8,559 bases of DNA. Source: an uncultured Erysipelotrichaceae bacterium (lineage in GTDB: Bacteria; Bacillota_I; Bacilli_A; Erysipelotrichales; Erysipelotrichaceae). Location of the stretch: the NCBI GenBank assembly GCA_946621045.1, contig CAMOOA010000047.1, positions 1 to 8,559 of the forward strand, written 5' to 3'. The notes under the pieces are model-generated. The model saw only the letters and a program-made list of their open reading frames with translations. It ran no database searches and had not been told where the DNA came from. Shown here one piece after another: positions 6,599-8,559 of the stretch (the stretch's first letter is position 1; every line of letters begins with the position of its first letter). The translations under genes were made by a program, and so were the position numbers.

Positions 6599-6617
6599 TG
6601 TATAAAAACCGGGAATT

Positions 6618-7046
6618 ATGACAGTAATAAATGTGATTTATCAGTCGCGCGGCGGCAACACGCAGAAGATTGCCGAAGCGATTGCGGACGAATGCGGCAT
6701 TGAGGCCGTAGATATTCATGAGCCCAACAACATCACCCGTTCCGACCTGCTGTTTGTCGGAGTGGGCATTTATGCCGGAAAACCGGATAATTCCATGCTG
6801 GATTATCTCGATCAGCTGCCGGTCAACTCCATTAAGGGCGCAGCGCTGTTCAGCACGAGCGCTACCGGCTCGGACCATCTTGCGCTAGCGGTAAACCTGC
6901 TTGAACACAAGGGCATCGCGGTCTATCCGCGGCACCTGCTTCTCAAGGGAAGGTTTTTCCTGATGAACAAGGGAAAACCCGGAGAAGAGGAAATCGAGAA
7001 GGCACGTGATTTTGCGGCGGAAGTTCTGGACGCATTCAACTACTGA
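6618..7046 (+). CDS. Short flavodoxin-family protein
   Basis: A 142-residue soluble alpha/beta protein of the flavodoxin fold, expected to bind FMN and carry electrons. The first strand (V-I-N-V-I-Y-Q) leads into the phosphate-binding loop S10-R-G-G-N-T15, matching the family pattern [ST]xxGNT, then helix K-I-A-E-A-I-A. Loop V-G-I-Y-A-G-K-P-D (about 49-57) and loop F-S-T-S-A-T-G-S-D-H (about 78-87) are where FMN-ring contacts occur in the family. It is at the short end of the family (140-170), lacking the long-chain insertion. The ATG follows a weak GGGAA five bases upstream. It lies in line with the YvlD-like gene and ends at a strong terminator. Its redox partner is not in the window; it may equally be a flavodoxin-like protein of unknown role. 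Confidence 0.88.
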   Translation: MTVINVIYQSRGGNTQKIAEAIADECGIEAVDIHEPNNITRSDLLFVGVGIYAGKPDNSMLDYLDQLPVNSIKGAALFSTSATGSDHLALAVNLLEHKGIAVYPRHLLLKGRFFLMNKGKPGEEEIEKARDFAAEVLDAFNY

Positions 7047-7051
7047 AACTG

Positions 7052-7079
7052 AAAAGCTGAGATTGTTCAGCTTTTTTTT
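7052..7079 (+). terminator. Strong Rho-independent terminator after flavodoxin
   Basis: AAAAGCTGA (7052-7060) pairs perfectly with TCAGCTTTT (7067-7075) around a 6-base loop, and the T-run continues to 7079. It begins 5 bases after the flavodoxin stop. Confidence 0.92.
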
Positions 7080-7093
7080 GTTGCGCGTATAAT
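7063..7093 (+). promoter_or_regulatory. Promoter of the yhfC-like gene
   Basis: A consensus -10 box TATAAT lies at 7088-7093. The best -35 candidate is TTGTTC (7063-7068), with a long 19-base spacer and inside the upstream terminator stem. Transcription would start near 7100, just ahead of the ribosome site AGGGGA (7102-7107). Confidence 0.6.
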
Positions 7094-7116
7094 ATTTCCA
7101 TAGGGGATATAAATTT

Positions 7117-7923
7117 ATGGAATATCACGTACCGTTGTCATCCATCATCATGATTTCCGTATGCATGGCGCTTGGAATCATTGTGCCGCTGGTGCTCTTT
7201 TTCTTTCTGAACCGGAAGAAACATGCATCGCCGCGTGCATTCTTTGTCGGATGGCTTGCATTTCTGATTGCGGTCAATATTCTGGAACGCCTGTTTCATG
7301 CGCTGGTATTCCGTTCTTCCGTCGGTGCATACATTCAGGGAAACCTGTATCTCTATGCGCTGTACGCCGGCATTGCGGCAGGTCTGTTTGAAGAACTGGC
7401 CCGGTATTTCTGCTTCTCCCGCATTCTGAAACGGGAGCGCAGTCATGACTGGAACGCCCTGATGTACGGCGCGGGCCACGGAGGCAGTGAGATGTTCAAC
7501 ATCTTCAGCGTTACGATGGCAAACAATCTGATCTATGCGGCTTCGATCAACAGCGGCTCTGCGGGAGAGGTTCTCGGAACGCTGTCGGGCGATATGCTTG
7601 TGCAGATGCAGGCGGTGTTTGCGCAGCTGACCTCAACGCCGGCGCCGATGTATCTGCTCTCCTTTGCGGAACGAATCTTTGCGCTTGCGGCGCAGATGGC
7701 ATTGTCGGTTCTCGTATTTTATGCCGTAAAGGATCCCGCAAGGAACCGCCGTCTTCTGCTGATTGCGGTGGAACTGCATGCGCTCATTGATTTCCTGGCG
7801 GTCATCACCGGAGGGCTGCTCTCGCCGGTGCTGGCAGAAGCGGTCATCTTCTGCGCAGCTGCAGTGACAGTTTTCTTTGCCCGGAATGTATGGAAACAGA
7901 ATCACACCGAAAAAACAGCATGA
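7117..7923 (+). CDS. YhfC-family polytopic membrane protein (putative intramembrane metalloprotease)
   Basis: A 268-residue protein with about seven hydrophobic segments, matching the YhfC family (PF10086, formerly DUF2324), which is related to CPBP/Rce1-type intramembrane proteases. Conserved polar residues sit inside or beside helices as in that group: E92-E93-L-A-R96 (EExxR), H121 in G-A-G-H-G-G-S-E with E125, E185-R186, and H221-xxx-D225 near the C-terminus. These could bind a catalytic metal. Substrate and activity are unknown, and I infer the protease role only from the motif pattern. The ATG is supported by AGGGGA nine bases upstream. It is a monocistronic gene between two terminators and convergent with the regulator gene; the arrangement does not suggest a substrate. 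Confidence 0.85.
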   Translation: MEYHVPLSSIIMISVCMALGIIVPLVLFFFLNRKKHASPRAFFVGWLAFLIAVNILERLFHALVFRSSVGAYIQGNLYLYALYAGIAAGLFEELARYFCFSRILKRERSHDWNALMYGAGHGGSEMFNIFSVTMANNLIYAASINSGSAGEVLGTLSGDMLVQMQAVFAQLTSTPAPMYLLSFAERIFALAAQMALSVLVFYAVKDPARNRRLLLIAVELHALIDFLAVITGGLLSPVLAEAVIFCAAAVTVFFARNVWKQNHTEKTA

Positions 7924-7925
7924 AA

Positions 7926-7956
7926 AAAACGAGCCGCCGTGTGTGCAGCTCGTTTT
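7926..7956. terminator. Bidirectional terminator between convergent genes
   Basis: AAAACGAGC (7926-7934) pairs perfectly with GCTCGTTTT (7948-7956) around a 13-base loop. T-runs follow on both strands (A7923-A7929 read as T on the minus strand), so it can end transcription of the yhfC-like gene from the left and of the regulator gene from the right. Confidence 0.9.
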
Positions 7957-7975
7957 CTATTCGGGCGTTTCTGAA

Positions 7976-8344
7976 TCAGAGCGAGTGTTCGCACTTCTTT
8001 AATGCGTCGAAGGTTTCTTCGCTGAGGTCGTGTTCAACCTTGCAGGCGTCCTTTGCGGCAATTTCTCTCGGAACGCCAAGCTTTTCAAACAGGGATGTAA
8101 GAATACGATGACGCTCATAAATACGCTCTGCGATTTCACGTCCGGGTTTGAGCAGAGTGATCTCACCGTTCTTTTCCATCGAGATATATCCGTTTTCACG
8201 GAATTTCTTCATCGCAATACTGACACTTGCCTTGGAAAAATTGAGTTCCTCCGCAATATCGATTGAATGAACTACTCCGTTGCGTTCCTGAATCATCAGA
8301 ATCGCTTCCAGATAATCTTCTGCGCTTTCATAAATGTTCATCAT
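7976..8344 (-). CDS. DtxR/MntR-family metal-dependent transcriptional regulator
   Basis: A 122-residue cytosolic repressor that binds DNA when loaded with Mn(II) or Fe(II), usually controlling metal uptake. An N-terminal winged helix (about 1-70; recognition helix F-S-K-A-S-V-S-I-A-M near 36-45) is followed by a short metal-binding and dimerisation helix domain. It lacks the SH3-like domain of full DtxR, so it is MntR-sized. By alignment with Bacillus MntR from memory, the ligands are D10 and E13 (MntR D8, E11), H79 (H77), E104 and H105 (E102, H103). The position of MntR E99 is C101, as in DtxR. The start at 8344 is supported by GGGAGA 6 bases upstream on the minus strand; a second ATG follows immediately. 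No target genes are adjacent, so it may act at distant metal-transport genes. Confidence 0.92.
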   Translation of the reverse strand: MMNIYESAEDYLEAILMIQERNGVVHSIDIAEELNFSKASVSIAMKKFRENGYISMEKNGEITLLKPGREIAERIYERHRILTSLFEKLGVPREIAAKDACKVEHDLSEETFDALKKCEHSL

Positions 8345-8370
8345 TAAAAGTCTCCCAGTGCCTTACCCGT

Positions 8371-8399
8371 ATTATAAATGAGAAAACTGAAAATCGTAA
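8371..8399 (-). promoter_or_regulatory. Promoter of the DtxR/MntR-type regulator gene
   Basis: On the minus strand a consensus TATAAT (plus-strand ATTATA, 8371-8376) lies about 27 bases upstream of the start codon. The hexamer 17 bases further upstream reads TTACGA, a weak -35. The predicted leader is about 20 bases and includes the ribosome site GGGAGA. I see no clear DtxR-type operator palindrome overlapping it. Confidence 0.6.
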
Positions 8400-8450
8400 C
8401 CATATGAACCGGATACAGTCATTATTCTGACGCGCGGCAGTGTTTTTCGG

Positions 8451-8456
8451 TAAAAT
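8451..8456 (+). promoter_or_regulatory. -10 box giving a leaderless mRNA for the last gene
   Basis: TAAAAT at 8451-8456 ends six bases before the GTG at 8463, so the predicted transcription start coincides with the start codon. A possible -35 box CTGACG (8427-8432) lies 18 bases upstream, 4 of 6 matching TTGACA. Confidence 0.5.
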
Positions 8457-8462
8457 ATTCTT

Positions 8463-8559
8463 GTGAAACGAATATTACTGTACGGTCTGGATGAGGCAGA
8501 CGCGGATAAGACACAGATCATCCTGGATAACCTCGGCATTGCCGCATATATCATCGGCG
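8463..8559 (+). CDS. Start of a gene of uncertain family (possible DUF3783), cut by window end
   Basis: An open frame from GTG 8463 runs to the window end, giving 32 codons that begin M-K-R-I-L-L-Y-G-L-D-E-A-D and continue with a helix and a second strand ending A-A-Y-I-I-G. The strand-turn-helix-strand opening (M-K-R-I-L-L-Y...L-L-G-I-type) resembles small Firmicutes proteins annotated DUF3783, of unknown function; that is a recollection of family pattern, not a search result. No Shine-Dalgarno sequence precedes the GTG; instead a -10 box does. The gene is divergent from the regulator gene, with a 118-base region between the two start codons. Too little is visible to name a role. Confidence 0.55.
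   Translation, partial: MKRILLYGLDEADADKTQIILDNLGIAAYIIG

Noticed and set aside
8391..8416. Possible second copy of the ATPase operator near CATATGAACC upstream of the regulator gene
   Set aside because: Only one half-site (ATATGAAC) is present. No matching inverted arm lies at the right distance, so a chance match is more likely.
8372..8554. Minus-strand open frame of 60 codons across the divergent promoter region
   Set aside because: It covers the regulator promoter and the antisense of the final plus-strand gene, has no ribosome site and no family resemblance.

Overview
The window reads as ordinary chromosomal DNA of a low-to-mid GC Gram-positive bacterium. Base composition is balanced to slightly GC-rich by eye. 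My best guess is the Erysipelotrichia/Clostridia side of the Firmicutes. This rests on the hslO-dus gene pair, a PBP5-type carboxypeptidase, a YvlD-like membrane protein, a YhfC-family protein and a Clostridia-style DtxR/MntR regulator, plus compact hairpin + T-run terminators. The taxon is inference. I see no tRNA, rRNA, insertion sequence, CRISPR array or prophage, and no gene-free stretch longer than 300 bases.

Layout. (1) Positions 1-1794: the 3' part of hslO (redox chaperone Hsp33, 5' end outside the window) overlaps a tRNA-dihydrouridine synthase gene by 8 bases; a hairpin terminator follows. (2) 1839-4718: an independent metal-efflux unit. A near-consensus promoter and an operator-like palindrome precede a 920-residue P1B-2 ATPase (Zn/Cd/Pb type), and a terminator follows it. 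Its N-terminus has three HMA metal-binding domains separated by two His/Cys-rich linkers. The first two HMA domains are an almost exact DNA duplication. (3) 4769-6153: a secreted, membrane-anchored D-alanyl-D-alanine carboxypeptidase with an atypical third active-site motif. (4) 6225-7079: a small four-helix membrane protein and a short flavodoxin, ending at a strong terminator. (5) 7088-7956: a YhfC-family polytopic membrane protein (possible intramembrane metalloprotease), convergent with (6) 7976-8376, a short DtxR/MntR-type metalloregulator on the minus strand; the two share a bidirectional terminator. (7) 8451-8559: the start of a further plus-strand gene that runs off the window.

Most of the window is housekeeping. 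The most interesting object is the ATPase. It has three HMA domains, 31 linker histidines and three CxC motifs. It also has a 115-residue duplication whose two copies differ only at six synonymous third positions. Second in interest are two genes (at 6240 and 8463) whose start codons lie only 6-9 bases after a -10 box and have no Shine-Dalgarno sequence, suggesting leaderless mRNAs. No metal-sensor gene for the ATPase operator lies in the window. The DtxR/MntR protein is a metalloregulator, but nothing in the sequence ties it to that operator.
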